A stretch of DNA of 64,000 bases from Rhodocyclaceae bacterium. GTDB taxonomy: Bacteria > Pseudomonadota > Gammaproteobacteria > Burkholderiales > Rhodocyclaceae. Below the pieces are notes generated by a model, which did not search any database, had not been told where the DNA came from, and saw only the letters and a list, made by a program, of their open reading frames with translations. Position 1 is the stretch's first letter. Each line of letters begins with the position of its first letter. Positions 1 through 8,200 of this stretch are shown in pieces. The translations under genes and the position numbers were made by a program. The stretch is from assembly GCA_022072095.1 (NCBI GenBank), contig JAJVIJ010000012.1:62001-126000 (forward strand), in the 5' to 3' direction.

Positions 1-1
1 T

Positions 2-247
2 CTCGATGACAAACGTATCCGTGAGCTGGGCGCGACTGGGCTGATGCAGCCGATCAAGACCTCCTGCACGGACCACGAAGGCGGCGGCGCGATCCTGATT
101 AACCAATGGGATGGCGGCAAGTGGGTGCCTCAAAAGGAATGGGTCAAGGCAGACCGTAGCGTCGTGCGCCCGTTCCTCGAAAGTCTGGCGACCGCCTACG
201 CGAAGGAGAAAGGCATCACGCCGCGCGACTGCTCGAAGGAGCGGTGA
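2..247 (+). CDS. ABC transporter substrate-binding protein, branched-chain amino-acid type (C-terminal fragment)
   Basis: Only the last 81 residues are inside the window; the frame is open to the left edge. They contain the run GLMQPIKTSCTDHEGGG and a Trp-rich segment (NQWDGGKWV), which resembles the C-terminal end of periplasmic type I binding proteins of the LivJ/LivK family in betaproteobacteria. Such proteins capture a small polar ligand in the periplasm and hand it to a LivHMGF-type transporter. The substrate cannot be named from this fragment. The gene converges on tldD, with a hairpin and T-run between them. Confidence 0.6.
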   Translation, partial: LDDKRIRELGATGLMQPIKTSCTDHEGGGAILINQWDGGKWVPQKEWVKADRSVVRPFLESLATAYAKEKGITPRDCSKER

Positions 248-295
248 GCCCACTATCGGGCGCTACCACCAAGTGTTCTCCTTGACATCGCTTCC

Positions 296-360
296 CTGTA
301 GCGCGCCTGAGGGTGCGCTACAGGCTTCCACATGCGTGCCCGCCATATTGCGGCTTTTTT
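296..360 (+). terminator. Inverted repeat plus short hairpin and T-run between convergent genes
   Basis: A perfect 9-bp inverted repeat CTGTAGCGC/GCGCTACAG lies at 296-304 and 315-323. It is followed by a weak 4-bp hairpin (CCGC at 340-343, GCGG at 350-353) and six T residues at 355-360. The second part looks like a weak rho-independent terminator for the rightward substrate-binding gene. The longer repeat has no T-run of its own. Confidence 0.35.
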
Positions 361-1852
361 ACGCCGTACCGCCTACCGTCAGCCCATCGACCAGTAGCGT
401 CGGCTGTCCGACCCCTACCGGTACGCTCTGCCCGTCCTTGCCGCAGGTACCGACACCCGGATCCAGTGCCAGATCGTTGCCAATTGCGCGCACACGTGTC
501 AGCACATCCGGTCCATTGCCGATCAGCGTTGCGCCGCGAACTGGCCGCGTCACCTTGCCATGTTCGATCAGATAGGCTTCTGCCGCGGAGAAAACGAATT
601 TGCCGCTGGTGATGTCGACCTGGCCGCCACCGAAATTGACCGCATACAGGCCATGTTCGACCGAGGCGATGATGTCTTGGGGGTCGCGATCGCCGTTGAG
701 CATGATGGTGTTGGTCATTCTGGGCATCGGCAAATGGGCGAACGACTCACGTCGGCCATTACCCGTGACCGGCACGCCCATCAGACGGGCATTGAGCGTG
801 TCCTGCAGGTAACCCACCAAGATGCCATCCTCGATCAGCACGGTGCGTTGCGTCGCATTGCCCTCGTCATCGACGGTGAGCGACCCGCGTCGCCTGGCCA
901 GTGTGCCGTCATCGACGACCGTCACCCCAGGGGCCGCGATACGACTGCCCAATCGGCCCGAAAACGCCGAACTGCCCTTGCGGTTGAAATCACCCTCCAG
1001 GCCATGGCCGATGGCTTCATGCAGCAGGATCCCAGGCCACCCCGAGCCGAGCACGACCGGCATCAGACCCGCTGGCGCGGGCCCTGCTTCGATGTTGACA
1101 CTGGCCTGGTGTACGGCCTGCCGCGCATAATCGTAGAGAACATCGTCGGCGAAGTGCGCGAAATCGAATCGACCGCCGCCGCCGGCCGAGCCCTGTTCAC
1201 GTCGCCCGTGCTGCGCCATGATCACGGCGACACTGACCCGAACCAGCGGGCGCACGTCGGCCGCCATTTTGCCATCCAGACGAGCGACCAGGATCACGTC
1301 ATAGGATGCGGCGACACTGGCCATGACCTCGACGACGCGTGGATCCAGGGATCTGGCATAACGTTCCAGATTCTCGAGCAATGCAACCTTGTCGCGAGCG
1401 GCCAGGGAAGCGATCGGGTCCGAAAATGCGTAAGACGGTGCAGCGGCATGGGTAGGTGCACGCAGCGCGGTCCGTCGCTGCTGGCCCTGAAGCGTGATCG
1501 CACGCGTGGTGCGGGCAGCTTCCTCGATCGCGGCACGGCTGATGTCATCGGAATAGGCAAAGGCGGTCTTCTCTCCGCATACGGCACGTATGCCGACGCC
1601 CTGCTCGATGTTGAAGCTGCCCGACTTGACAATGCCTTCCTCCAGACTCCAGCCTTCGCTGCGGTGATACTGAAAATACAGATCGGCATCGTCGACCCGA
1701 TGGCTTCCAAGCAGATCGAAAGCGCGTTCGAGCTGGGCCTCCGTCAGTTCGAACGGTGAGAGCAGGGTCGAGCGTGCGATGTCCAGCGCGTGCTGCGGGG
1801 AGTCCTTCTGGGTGTGCGGGTCCATGAATATCCGACTCGGAGTTGAAGACAT
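359..1852 (-). CDS. tldD: Metalloprotease TldD
   Basis: A 497-residue protein of the TldD/PmbA family. TldD pairs with TldE (PmbA) to form a zinc protease that degrades unfolded peptides and, in some bacteria, trims modified peptides such as microcin B17. The family zinc motif HEAIGHGLEGDF is at about residues 278-289, with the Gly-rich tract GSGWPGILL just before it. Length matches the family (about 480). The ATG at 1852 lies 4 bp after the upstream stop codon; the ATG at 1825 is an alternative with a slightly better Shine-Dalgarno sequence. It is the last gene of an operon with the acyltransferase and the hydrolase. No tldE is in the window. Confidence 0.95.
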   Translation of the reverse strand: MSSTPSRIFMDPHTQKDSPQHALDIARSTLLSPFELTEAQLERAFDLLGSHRVDDADLYFQYHRSEGWSLEEGIVKSGSFNIEQGVGIRAVCGEKTAFAYSDDISRAAIEEAARTTRAITLQGQQRRTALRAPTHAAAPSYAFSDPIASLAARDKVALLENLERYARSLDPRVVEVMASVAASYDVILVARLDGKMAADVRPLVRVSVAVIMAQHGRREQGSAGGGGRFDFAHFADDVLYDYARQAVHQASVNIEAGPAPAGLMPVVLGSGWPGILLHEAIGHGLEGDFNRKGSSAFSGRLGSRIAAPGVTVVDDGTLARRRGSLTVDDEGNATQRTVLIEDGILVGYLQDTLNARLMGVPVTGNGRRESFAHLPMPRMTNTIMLNGDRDPQDIIASVEHGLYAVNFGGGQVDITSGKFVFSAAEAYLIEHGKVTRPVRGATLIGNGPDVLTRVRAIGNDLALDPGVGTCGKDGQSVPVGVGQPTLLVDGLTVGGTA

Positions 1853-1856
1853 CGGC

Positions 1857-2645
1857 TCAGCCAGCCTTGCCGAGGCGCGCGACGATGGCGCTTTCCTCGT
1901 CCGGGTGGAAGCCGTATTTGTACAGCGATTTCTCTTCGGGGTGCTCGCGCCAGCGCCCGCCGAACTCTCGCAACAGTGACGCCGCCCGCGCGCATTCCAG
2001 ATGAAGCAGGACGGCCGGCGCACCGACGCGATGGCAGACATGCTCCTTGCCTACGCGGGCAAAATGCAGTGCGCGCAGATAGAACAGCGCGTGGCGGGGG
2101 TTGACCTCGATCATGAGATCGGTGCAGCCCAGCAGATGGTGGGCGTAGATATAGGTCAGATGAAACATGGTCATCAGCAGCCGCTTCGAGCGCACCGTTT
2201 GCTCGACTGCGAATTTGCCGATTTCGCAGAGTTTCCGGCCTTGCTCGCGCAAGGCTCGGATCTCCTCGGGAAAGGTCTCGTCCACGCCCAGACCCATCGG
2301 CGAATCGACATTGACCGTAATCGTGCCGTAGATGTGGCCGTTGAATTCTGCGGTCAGCGTCAGTCTGTTGGGCTGCTGCTCTAGCGGTGCGTGCGAGCGA
2401 TAGCCACGCCAGGAATACATTTTTTCGATCAGCAGGCTGGACTCCCGTCGGCGGTTGGTGTCACCGCTGAGCATGCGCACACGAAATTTGTCGCGTTGAC
2501 GAGCCAGTTCCCAACTTCCGGGAGCTTCTTCCTGCTCGATGCACATCGGCCGCAGGCGGTCGACGTTCATCACGGTCACCTCGGCCAGAGTCATTGGCCA
2601 GGGAGCGGGGTTGAGATTCGGATCCTTGTTCGCCTTGTTCGTCAT
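1857..2645 (-). CDS. FeeM-like N-acyl amino acid synthase / GNAT-fold acyltransferase
   Basis: 262 residues. The sequence has the layout of the FeeM/autoinducer-synthase-like acyltransferases that transfer a fatty acyl chain from acyl carrier protein to an amino acid: an N-terminal 'VTVMNVDRLRPMCIEQE' strand region, a central ITVNVDSPMGLGVDETF stretch, then CEIGKFAVE and a LMIEVNPRH segment. The PEP-CTERM-associated acyltransferases belong to the same superfamily and are an alternative label. The start is the ATG at 2645, 7 bp after the hydrolase stop. Its stop is 4 bp before the tldD start, so the three genes are probably co-translated. Its amino-acid acceptor and acyl donor are unknown. Confidence 0.7.
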   Translation of the reverse strand: MTNKANKDPNLNPAPWPMTLAEVTVMNVDRLRPMCIEQEEAPGSWELARQRDKFRVRMLSGDTNRRRESSLLIEKMYSWRGYRSHAPLEQQPNRLTLTAEFNGHIYGTITVNVDSPMGLGVDETFPEEIRALREQGRKLCEIGKFAVEQTVRSKRLLMTMFHLTYIYAHHLLGCTDLMIEVNPRHALFYLRALHFARVGKEHVCHRVGAPAVLLHLECARAASLLREFGGRWREHPEEKSLYKYGFHPDEESAIVARLGKAG

Positions 2646-2652
2646 CGTGGCC

Positions 2653-3465
2653 TCACAATGTCCGGTGGCGCAGCGCGGGGAGCTTCGCACGCGTGTCTTC
2701 GAGCACACGCGGCTCCAGGTCCGCCAGCACGACCCCCGGCCCCTTGCCAAGCCGGTTTGCGATCGTCCCCCAAGGATCGACGATCAGGCTGTCGCCGTAG
2801 GTTCGCCGCCCGCTTTCGTGCGTACCGCCCTGGGCAGGGGCGAGTACATAGCATTGATTTTCGACGGCGCGGGTGCGCAGCAGCAGTTCCCAGTGGGCCA
2901 ATCCGGTGGAGACCGTGAAGGCCGAGGGCACCACGATCAGCGCGACATCGCCCATGGCCCTGAACAGCTCCGGGAAGCGCAGGTCATAGCAGACTGCCAC
3001 GCCGATGCGACCCGGCGGAGCGGCGAAGGTCACGACCCGATCCCCGGCCTCGATGGTATTGGCCTCCTCGTAGCGTTCGTCGCGGGTGCTGTAGCCGAAC
3101 AGATGAATCTTGTCGTAGCGCGCGACCCGCTCGCCTTCCGGGGAGTAGACGAGGCAGGCATTGCGTACCTTGTCGGGATTCCCGGCTCGCATTGGAATCG
3201 TGCCGCCTATCAGCCAGACACCGTGCTTTCGAGCGGCTTCGCTGAGGAAATCTTGAATCGGGCCTGCCGCGTCGTCCTCACGGATGCGCAACTTGGCCGT
3301 TTCGTCCTCGTGGATCAGCGGAAAATACTCGGGCAGTGCGACGAGCCGGGCTCCCTGGCGCGCAGCGTCCGCGATCAGTCGCTCGGCCTCGCTCAGATTG
3401 TCTGCGACCTGCTTGCGGGACACCATTTGCAGTGCAGCGATCCGGAACGAACTGTTTCCCTGCAT
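2653..3465 (-). CDS. Carbon-nitrogen hydrolase (nitrilase superfamily, Nit1-like)
   Basis: 270 residues, the usual length for a stand-alone nitrilase-fold amidase. The catalytic triad is visible as E46 (LPEYFP), K119 (RYDKIHLFG) and C159 (AVCYDLRFPELFR). Nit1-like members hydrolyse amides such as deaminated glutathione or omega-amides in the cytoplasm; the true substrate here is not determined. It heads the minus-strand operon with the FeeM-like gene and tldD. In many betaproteobacteria a nitrilase gene also precedes tldD, but usually directly. The start ATG at 3465 has GGGAG about 8 bp upstream. Confidence 0.88.
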   Translation of the reverse strand: MQGNSSFRIAALQMVSRKQVADNLSEAERLIADAARQGARLVALPEYFPLIHEDETAKLRIREDDAAGPIQDFLSEAARKHGVWLIGGTIPMRAGNPDKVRNACLVYSPEGERVARYDKIHLFGYSTRDERYEEANTIEAGDRVVTFAAPPGRIGVAVCYDLRFPELFRAMGDVALIVVPSAFTVSTGLAHWELLLRTRAVENQCYVLAPAQGGTHESGRRTYGDSLIVDPWGTIANRLGKGPGVVLADLEPRVLEDTRAKLPALRHRTL

Positions 3466-3581
3466 GGATCGATCTCCCGATGCCTGTGTGGGCGGAAAGG
3501 GTACATGATATTCAATGTGCTCGCTCCCTTGGGCGGTCCCGGAACGTGCGACGTGACACCATGGGTGTGTGGGGTATCTGG

Positions 3582-4385
3582 TTATGGCCGTGGTCGGTAT
3601 GTCGACGACATCGGTACATTCCTGATTCGTCCCGACAGCGTGTCCTGACCCAAAAATTCGCGCAACAATTCGTAGACGTCCGGGTAGTCCCCGAAAAGCC
3701 AGTCGGGTGAACCGAAAAAGGTTTCGACGGCGACAGCGAAAAACTCGGCGGGATGTTCCGCGGCATAAGGGTCCATGGCCAAGGCTTCGTCGTCGGAGTC
3801 GAGCCGGGCGCGAAAATTCTCGAATGCGCGCTGAAAGGCAAGCTGCCAGCGTTTTCGGCCTATCTTCCTGGGCAAGGGGGGGATGCCGTCCGCGACGCCA
3901 TCGCGCATGTCGAGTTTATGGGCGAATTCATGCAGCACGACGTTCACGCCGTCGTGCCGATCCTGCTCCGGCTGCCAGGCGAGCAGCACCGGCCCCCCTT
4001 CCCAAGCCTCGCCCAGTGCCGGCTCCAGATATTCATGCACGACGCCAGCATCGTCGGTGATCTGCCTTGGAATCAGGAAGTCGCCCTGATAGACGACGAT
4101 TCCGACCCAGTCATCATACCAATCGAGCCCCAGATTGAGCACGGGCAGGCAGGCCTGCAGGGCAATGGACAGACGCATCGTGTCCGTGATTTCGAAATCG
4201 TGGGCACCGTGAATCTGCTTGCTGTTCAGAAAGGCCAGAGCCAGCGCGCGCAGTCGTAGCCGCGAAGCCGCGTCCAGATGATGGGTCAGCGCAAGTGAGG
4301 CTTCGATCGCTTGCCAGGTTGATTCCTGAATGCGCAGTGCCGAAGCGCGGTAGTGTTGCCACCATCGAACCAGTCGGGTCAACAT
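3582..4385 (-). CDS. mtfA: Zinc-dependent peptidase MtfA (M90 family)
   Basis: 267 residues, equal to E. coli MtfA. The zinc motif HEFAH is at residues 152-156 and the third ligand is in EFFAVAVE at about 214. MtfA is a cytosolic aminopeptidase that binds the glucose repressor Mlc in enterobacteria; in betaproteobacteria the partner is not established. The frame stays open upstream to 4499, but the family begins at MLTRLVRWW, so the ATG at 4385 is chosen. Residues upstream of that start are derived from the adjoining IS5 remnant, so the transposon sits in the promoter region of this gene. Confidence 0.9.
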   Translation of the reverse strand: MLTRLVRWWQHYRASALRIQESTWQAIEASLALTHHLDAASRLRLRALALAFLNSKQIHGAHDFEITDTMRLSIALQACLPVLNLGLDWYDDWVGIVVYQGDFLIPRQITDDAGVVHEYLEPALGEAWEGGPVLLAWQPEQDRHDGVNVVLHEFAHKLDMRDGVADGIPPLPRKIGRKRWQLAFQRAFENFRARLDSDDEALAMDPYAAEHPAEFFAVAVETFFGSPDWLFGDYPDVYELLREFLGQDTLSGRIRNVPMSSTYRPRP

Positions 4386-4443
4386 CGCAGGCGGAACCGA
4401 AGGCACCTCGTACACGGGGTGTGGGAGGCGGGTCGTGGGAGGG

Positions 4444-4806
4444 TCATTGCAGTATAAATGTCTCATATTGGAGTTGATAGCCCGCATCCCCGAAGACATC
4501 GGTTTCGTCTCCGTGCAACAGCGCCTGGGCCTGGGTCACGTCGTTGGCGTTGGCGGCCGTTCCCACCACGGTATGAACCAGCCCCGACTCGGCATCCACG
4601 CCGATGTGCGCCTTCATCCCGTAGTACCACTGCTTGCCCTTCTTGGTCTGATGCTTGTCGGGGTCCCGCTCTCCGGTCTGATTCTTGGTCGGGGGCGGCG
4701 CCGCGATGATTTTGGCATCCACCACGGTCCCATGGCGCAGGAACAGACCTTTCTCCGCCAGAAAGCGGTCTCGCCGCGTCCGCTTCTTCTCAGATCTTCC
4801 CGCCCA
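4444..4806 (-). pseudogene. IS5-family transposase remnant, truncated at both ends
   Basis: The frame reads [19 protein letters not shown], then [18 protein letters not shown], then [20 protein letters not shown], then GDAGYQ. This is the central DDE region of IS5-group transposases. After GDAGYQ (near 4485) the family sequence is lost and a stop follows at 4444-4446. On the other side a stop at 4807-4809 closes the frame, and the family resemblance fades before that. Only about 100 of roughly 330 residues survive, so it is inactive. I found no terminal inverted repeats around it. Confidence 0.85.
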
Positions 4807-4879
4807 TCAGGGCGGAAACAAGGAATAAATCAGCGTTTCCCCAGGCGTGTTGGCACGCGGTCACGCGCTCCAAATAGTT

Positions 4880-5263
4880 TCAAGCGGGCTGGTGCCGCGC
4901 AGTCCAGCGTGCGAAGAGCGCACAGCCCAGCAGCAGGGTCGTGGCGAGAGCGACTTCGATCATCGCCAGGTAGTGGGACAGGCCACGATCGGATGTGGCA
5001 CGCACCAGCCCTTCACATAGATAGAGCAGCGACAGCAGGCTGGCCCATTGATGGGTGTAGCGCCGTCCGCGCAGCACGCCGAACAGCGCGAGCAGCAGTG
5101 GCACCACTTTCAATACCAGCCAGGTACCGCCCTGGCGCAATGGCGCCAGCCACAGCTCCCAGGCCGTGCCGAGGGCTATCAGCCCCACCAGACTCGCCGC
5201 AGCGAGGTGATTGGCATGGCGTATCACCATTCCGGTATGGCTGGGAGCGAGGGGATCAGACAT
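4880..5263 (-). CDS. DUF2069 family small membrane protein
   Basis: 127 residues with four predicted hydrophobic helices: LAAASLVGLIALGTAWELWL, LVLKVVPLLLALFGVLRG, WASLLSLLYLCEGLVRA and IEVALATTLLLGCALFA. Length, topology and the RRYTHQWASLL motif match the DUF2069 inner-membrane proteins of beta- and gammaproteobacteria, whose function is unknown. It lies 12 bp downstream of the PilZ-like gene and may be co-transcribed with it. Confidence 0.85.
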   Translation of the reverse strand: MSDPLAPSHTGMVIRHANHLAAASLVGLIALGTAWELWLAPLRQGGTWLVLKVVPLLLALFGVLRGRRYTHQWASLLSLLYLCEGLVRATSDRGLSHYLAMIEVALATTLLLGCALFARWTARHQPA

Positions 5264-5275
5264 CGTGCCGCGCGG

Positions 5276-6769
5276 TCAGATAGGGTAGGGGTCGGATTCG
5301 AAGCGGAACACATCCAGGTAGGCAGTCTGCGTCACCATGTCGCGCATCCGCCCCTGCTGGATCTGTACCCGGCTGCCATGGTCGATGATGACCACCAGTC
5401 TTCGTGAGACGCAGGCATCACGCTCGGCGATCAGCGCCGGATGCGGGCGAGCGCTGCCCACCGGGGGCAACATCAGGGCTCGAGTCGGCTCGACGTCCTG
5501 ATTCGAGCGAAAAGCCAGTCGTACCGGGCGCGGCTGTTGTCCGAGCAGCTCGAGGCCGAGCTCCATGTGCTCCGGATTATCACTACGCAGCCAGCGTACG
5601 ACGCATGCGCCCCACGCGGATTCGATGGGCAGACGCAAAACCACCAGCATGCCTGGGCGCAGCGGGGGGATGGCGCCCGACACGTGCATGGCCGCAAATC
5701 CCCCCGGGCTCTCGTTGACCACCAGCCACTCGGATGGCTGTTCCTCATCGGGCGAGGCGTCGACCTGGCTCAACATCGTCCAGATGCAGTCCAGGCCGGC
5801 ATGCAGATGGGCGCGAAAATTGTTTGGACGACGGTGCAGCTGGCGGGTCGTGGGCGCCAGCCAGCGCTGGAATATGCGCCGCATGGCAGGAGTCAGCGCT
5901 GACGATGCCTCTGGGTCGCTGCGATCGAGATCTTCGGTAATCTTGTCCGCAAGCGCGGCGAAGTCGATATGGAGAACATTCTGACGACTCTTCGCGGCAG
6001 GCATGGGAAAGCGAGCCAGCGCACGTGGGCCGCTATCCTGAGACGAGTCGATCCAGTACCCGGTGGTCGCGATCCGATCGGTGTCCTGAGCCGTCGGCGC
6101 GGCGTTGATCGCAACCTGGTCGGCATGTTGTCCGAGGAGCCCGAGCAGAAACTCGAGTTCGATCGGCGACAGCGTTTCGGGCTGGACCGTTGCCAAGGCC
6201 AGGATTTGCTTCCAGAAATTGGCACCACGACTGTCTGTGGCGCTCGGCACATCCTGCGCGGGGGGCTGCGGCAGCGCCATCGCAAGACTTTGCGCGCGCA
6301 ACCAGAAGCCGTGTGGCAGCGGCATGCCCGACAGCGCACCCAACACCATCTGCTCCAGAACCAAACGAAGACCCTGTGCAGCGATCGCATTGATCCGGTC
6401 GATGGTCGCGGCCGAGAACTCCGGCCCAAGTACGCGTTCATGGTCGGCCGCCAATTCCCCAAGCAGTTCCGACAAGCCACTCGCAAGCACGCGGTTGACG
6501 CGCGACAGCGGCAGGCTGGCTTGCGCGAGGCTAGGTTTGATCGTGTCGGACAACTCAAGGGTACGCCGCGCGATCAGTCCGAGGATGCGCTGAAACTGGG
6601 CGGCCTGCTCGACATGGGCATGAAGCGACTTCAGTAGCTGCCGCAGCCCGGCCAGTTCGGTTTCCGCGTCGCCGGCAACCGGGCCGGCAAGCCAGGCCAG
6701 CATGTCCGCGAGCACGTCTTCATGGGCCGCTTCCGGCGTTTGCATGGGTACCGTATCCGGGTTTGACAT
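5276..6769 (-). CDS. Conserved hypothetical protein with C-terminal PilZ-like domain
   Basis: 497 residues, no signal peptide or membrane helix. The N-terminal 350 residues are mostly helical. The C-terminal part (about 340-460) contains SEWLVVNESPGGFAAMHVSG and a VVRWLRSDNPEHMELGLELL stretch. That is the beta-barrel pattern of PilZ-like domains (N/DxSxxG, then a GVxxL-type strand). The RxxxR half of the c-di-GMP-binding signature is not obvious, so ligand binding is uncertain. I cannot assign a pathway. It is transcribed with the DUF2069 gene. Confidence 0.55.
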   Translation of the reverse strand: MSNPDTVPMQTPEAAHEDVLADMLAWLAGPVAGDAETELAGLRQLLKSLHAHVEQAAQFQRILGLIARRTLELSDTIKPSLAQASLPLSRVNRVLASGLSELLGELAADHERVLGPEFSAATIDRINAIAAQGLRLVLEQMVLGALSGMPLPHGFWLRAQSLAMALPQPPAQDVPSATDSRGANFWKQILALATVQPETLSPIELEFLLGLLGQHADQVAINAAPTAQDTDRIATTGYWIDSSQDSGPRALARFPMPAAKSRQNVLHIDFAALADKITEDLDRSDPEASSALTPAMRRIFQRWLAPTTRQLHRRPNNFRAHLHAGLDCIWTMLSQVDASPDEEQPSEWLVVNESPGGFAAMHVSGAIPPLRPGMLVVLRLPIESAWGACVVRWLRSDNPEHMELGLELLGQQPRPVRLAFRSNQDVEPTRALMLPPVGSARPHPALIAERDACVSRRLVVIIDHGSRVQIQQGRMRDMVTQTAYLDVFRFESDPYPI

Positions 6770-7156
6770 GACTAGTTGGGGTCGGGAAAGCAGTCCATGA
6801 CTGGATTCTATTATCCCCGGATGCCCGTTGGTGAAGCGCTGATCAAATTACCAAGCCGAGGCCTGTGGGCGGATCCGCTATCGAAGGGCGAAATGGATAG
6901 GACGTTCAGCGGAAAAGTGCGTCTTCCGGGCGTAGCACGTGCGTGTTTCCCATACGTTCCGCTCAGGCCCAGCTTCGCGAGCACGTCCTTCGTCGGCGAG
7001 CGCCCCCTGCCCGGCGTGGTTGGCCGTAACGAAACGGCTTGTATGGAGCATTCTGGCATGCCGTGTCGGCTGGCGCCGCATCAACGCACGGCCTCTCTGT
7101 TCCGATGCGGGCGCAGATCGTTTGAGGTCTGGTCCGCCATGGCACTGGGCGCGCAA
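6770..7156 (-). other. 387-bp intergenic stretch without a recognisable gene
   Basis: It lies between the 2-hydroxy-acid dehydrogenase gene and the PilZ-like gene, both on the minus strand. A GGGATAATAG sequence near 6806-6816 (minus strand) could be a -10 element for the PilZ-like gene, but no -35 matches at normal spacing. I see no RNA gene, IS end, convincing terminator or conserved peptide. Confidence 0.4.
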
Positions 7157-8200
7157 CTACGACACGAGCTGGCGCCGATCGATATCCGCGAGGCTAGCGC
7201 AGCCGGCCAGAGCCATGGTCATTTCCAATTCGTCGCGCAGCAGTCGGAGCACGTGCGCGACGCCCAAGGCGCCGCTGGCAGCGAGCCCCCAGACATAGGG
7301 CCGCCCGAGCAGCACCGCGGTCGCTCCATGTGCGAGTGCGATGAAAACGTCCTCACCGCTTCGAATGCCGCTGTCGAAGAGTACGGGAACCCGACCGGCG
7401 ACGCGCTGGACGATTGCGGGCAGAGCGTGGAGGGCAGCCGGGCTGCGACTCAGTATGCGCTGGCCATGGTTGGACACAACGATGCCATCGCAACCGATGG
7501 CGAGCGCGCGTGCGGCATCGTCCGCATGAAGGAGTCCCTTGACCAGCAGCGGTCGATCCGACTGCTCGCGCAGCCAGCACAAGTCGTCCCAGGTTGGTGC
7601 CTGCGCCATCCAGCCATCGAATACCGTGCCGGACGCGCTGCGAGCCGTGGAGGAGGCACGGCCGGGTTCCAGGTTGACGGCGCGAATGCCATCCGGCAAA
7701 TGTAGCGTGGCTCGCTTGATCGGCGCGTCGACGGTGAAGACGATGACCGAGCAGTTGGCCTCCGCGCGCCGCAGCAGGCCAAGCGTACGCTGGCGGTTTT
7801 CCTGCCAATAGAGCTGAAACCAGGGTCTGGGTCCGCCCTCGCTCGTGGCGGCGTGGGCGATGGCTGGCAAGCTTTGACTCGCAAGGCTGCTGATGACCAT
7901 CTGACCCGACTGCGCGGCCGAGGCCAGTGCGGTCGCCTTTTCGCCTCCCGGGTGAAACAGCATCTGGTAGGCGATGGGTGCGAGCAGGATTGGATGGCCC
8001 AGGCGTTGGCCGAATAGCTCGATTCGGGTGTGGCCGCCGCCTACGCTGCACAGTGGGCGGGGAATCAGCCGGGCCGCTTCAAGCGCGCGGACATTATCGC
8101 CGTCATCGCCCTCCTGAAGATAGCTTCGCACGGGCGGGTCGAGTCGTGCCTCGGCGAGCGGCCGGTAGTCGCGGACACGGCATACGCTCGGTGGGAGCAT
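7157..8200 (-). CDS. FMN-dependent alpha-hydroxy-acid dehydrogenase/oxidase
   Basis: 347 residues, a full-length FMN TIM-barrel of the L-lactate dehydrogenase / glycolate oxidase family. FMN and active-site segments are visible: LLAPIAYQMLFHPGGE, WFQLYW, the FMN lysine in LLVKG, the catalytic His in VSNHGQR, and LFDSGIRSGED with LLGRPYVWG. The usual NHGGRQ is NHGQRI here, so one active-site Gly is replaced by Gln. The start ATG overlaps the piuC stop (TGATG), implying translational coupling. The substrate is unknown. It is the last gene of the iron-uptake block. Confidence 0.85.
   Translation of the reverse strand: MLPPSVCRVRDYRPLAEARLDPPVRSYLQEGDDGDNVRALEAARLIPRPLCSVGGGHTRIELFGQRLGHPILLAPIAYQMLFHPGGEKATALASAAQSGQMVISSLASQSLPAIAHAATSEGGPRPWFQLYWQENRQRTLGLLRRAEANCSVIVFTVDAPIKRATLHLPDGIRAVNLEPGRASSTARSASGTVFDGWMAQAPTWDDLCWLREQSDRPLLVKGLLHADDAARALAIGCDGIVVSNHGQRILSRSPAALHALPAIVQRVAGRVPVLFDSGIRSGEDVFIALAHGATAVLLGRPYVWGLAASGALGVAHVLRLLRDELEMTMALAGCASLADIDRRQLVS

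Noticed and set aside
560-1759. 399-codon open frame opposite tldD
   Set aside because: It is the complement of tldD in a GC-rich genome; no conserved motifs, while the opposite strand carries the full TldD zinc site.
2539-3648. 369-codon frame opposite the nitrilase-like gene
   Set aside because: The other strand has the complete E-K-C triad and operon spacing; this frame has no family features.
4799-4816. CCGCCC-ATCA-GGGCGG hairpin next to the IS5 remnant, as terminator or IS end
   Set aside because: Only a 6-bp stem, no T-run on either strand, and no partner repeat at the other side of the remnant.
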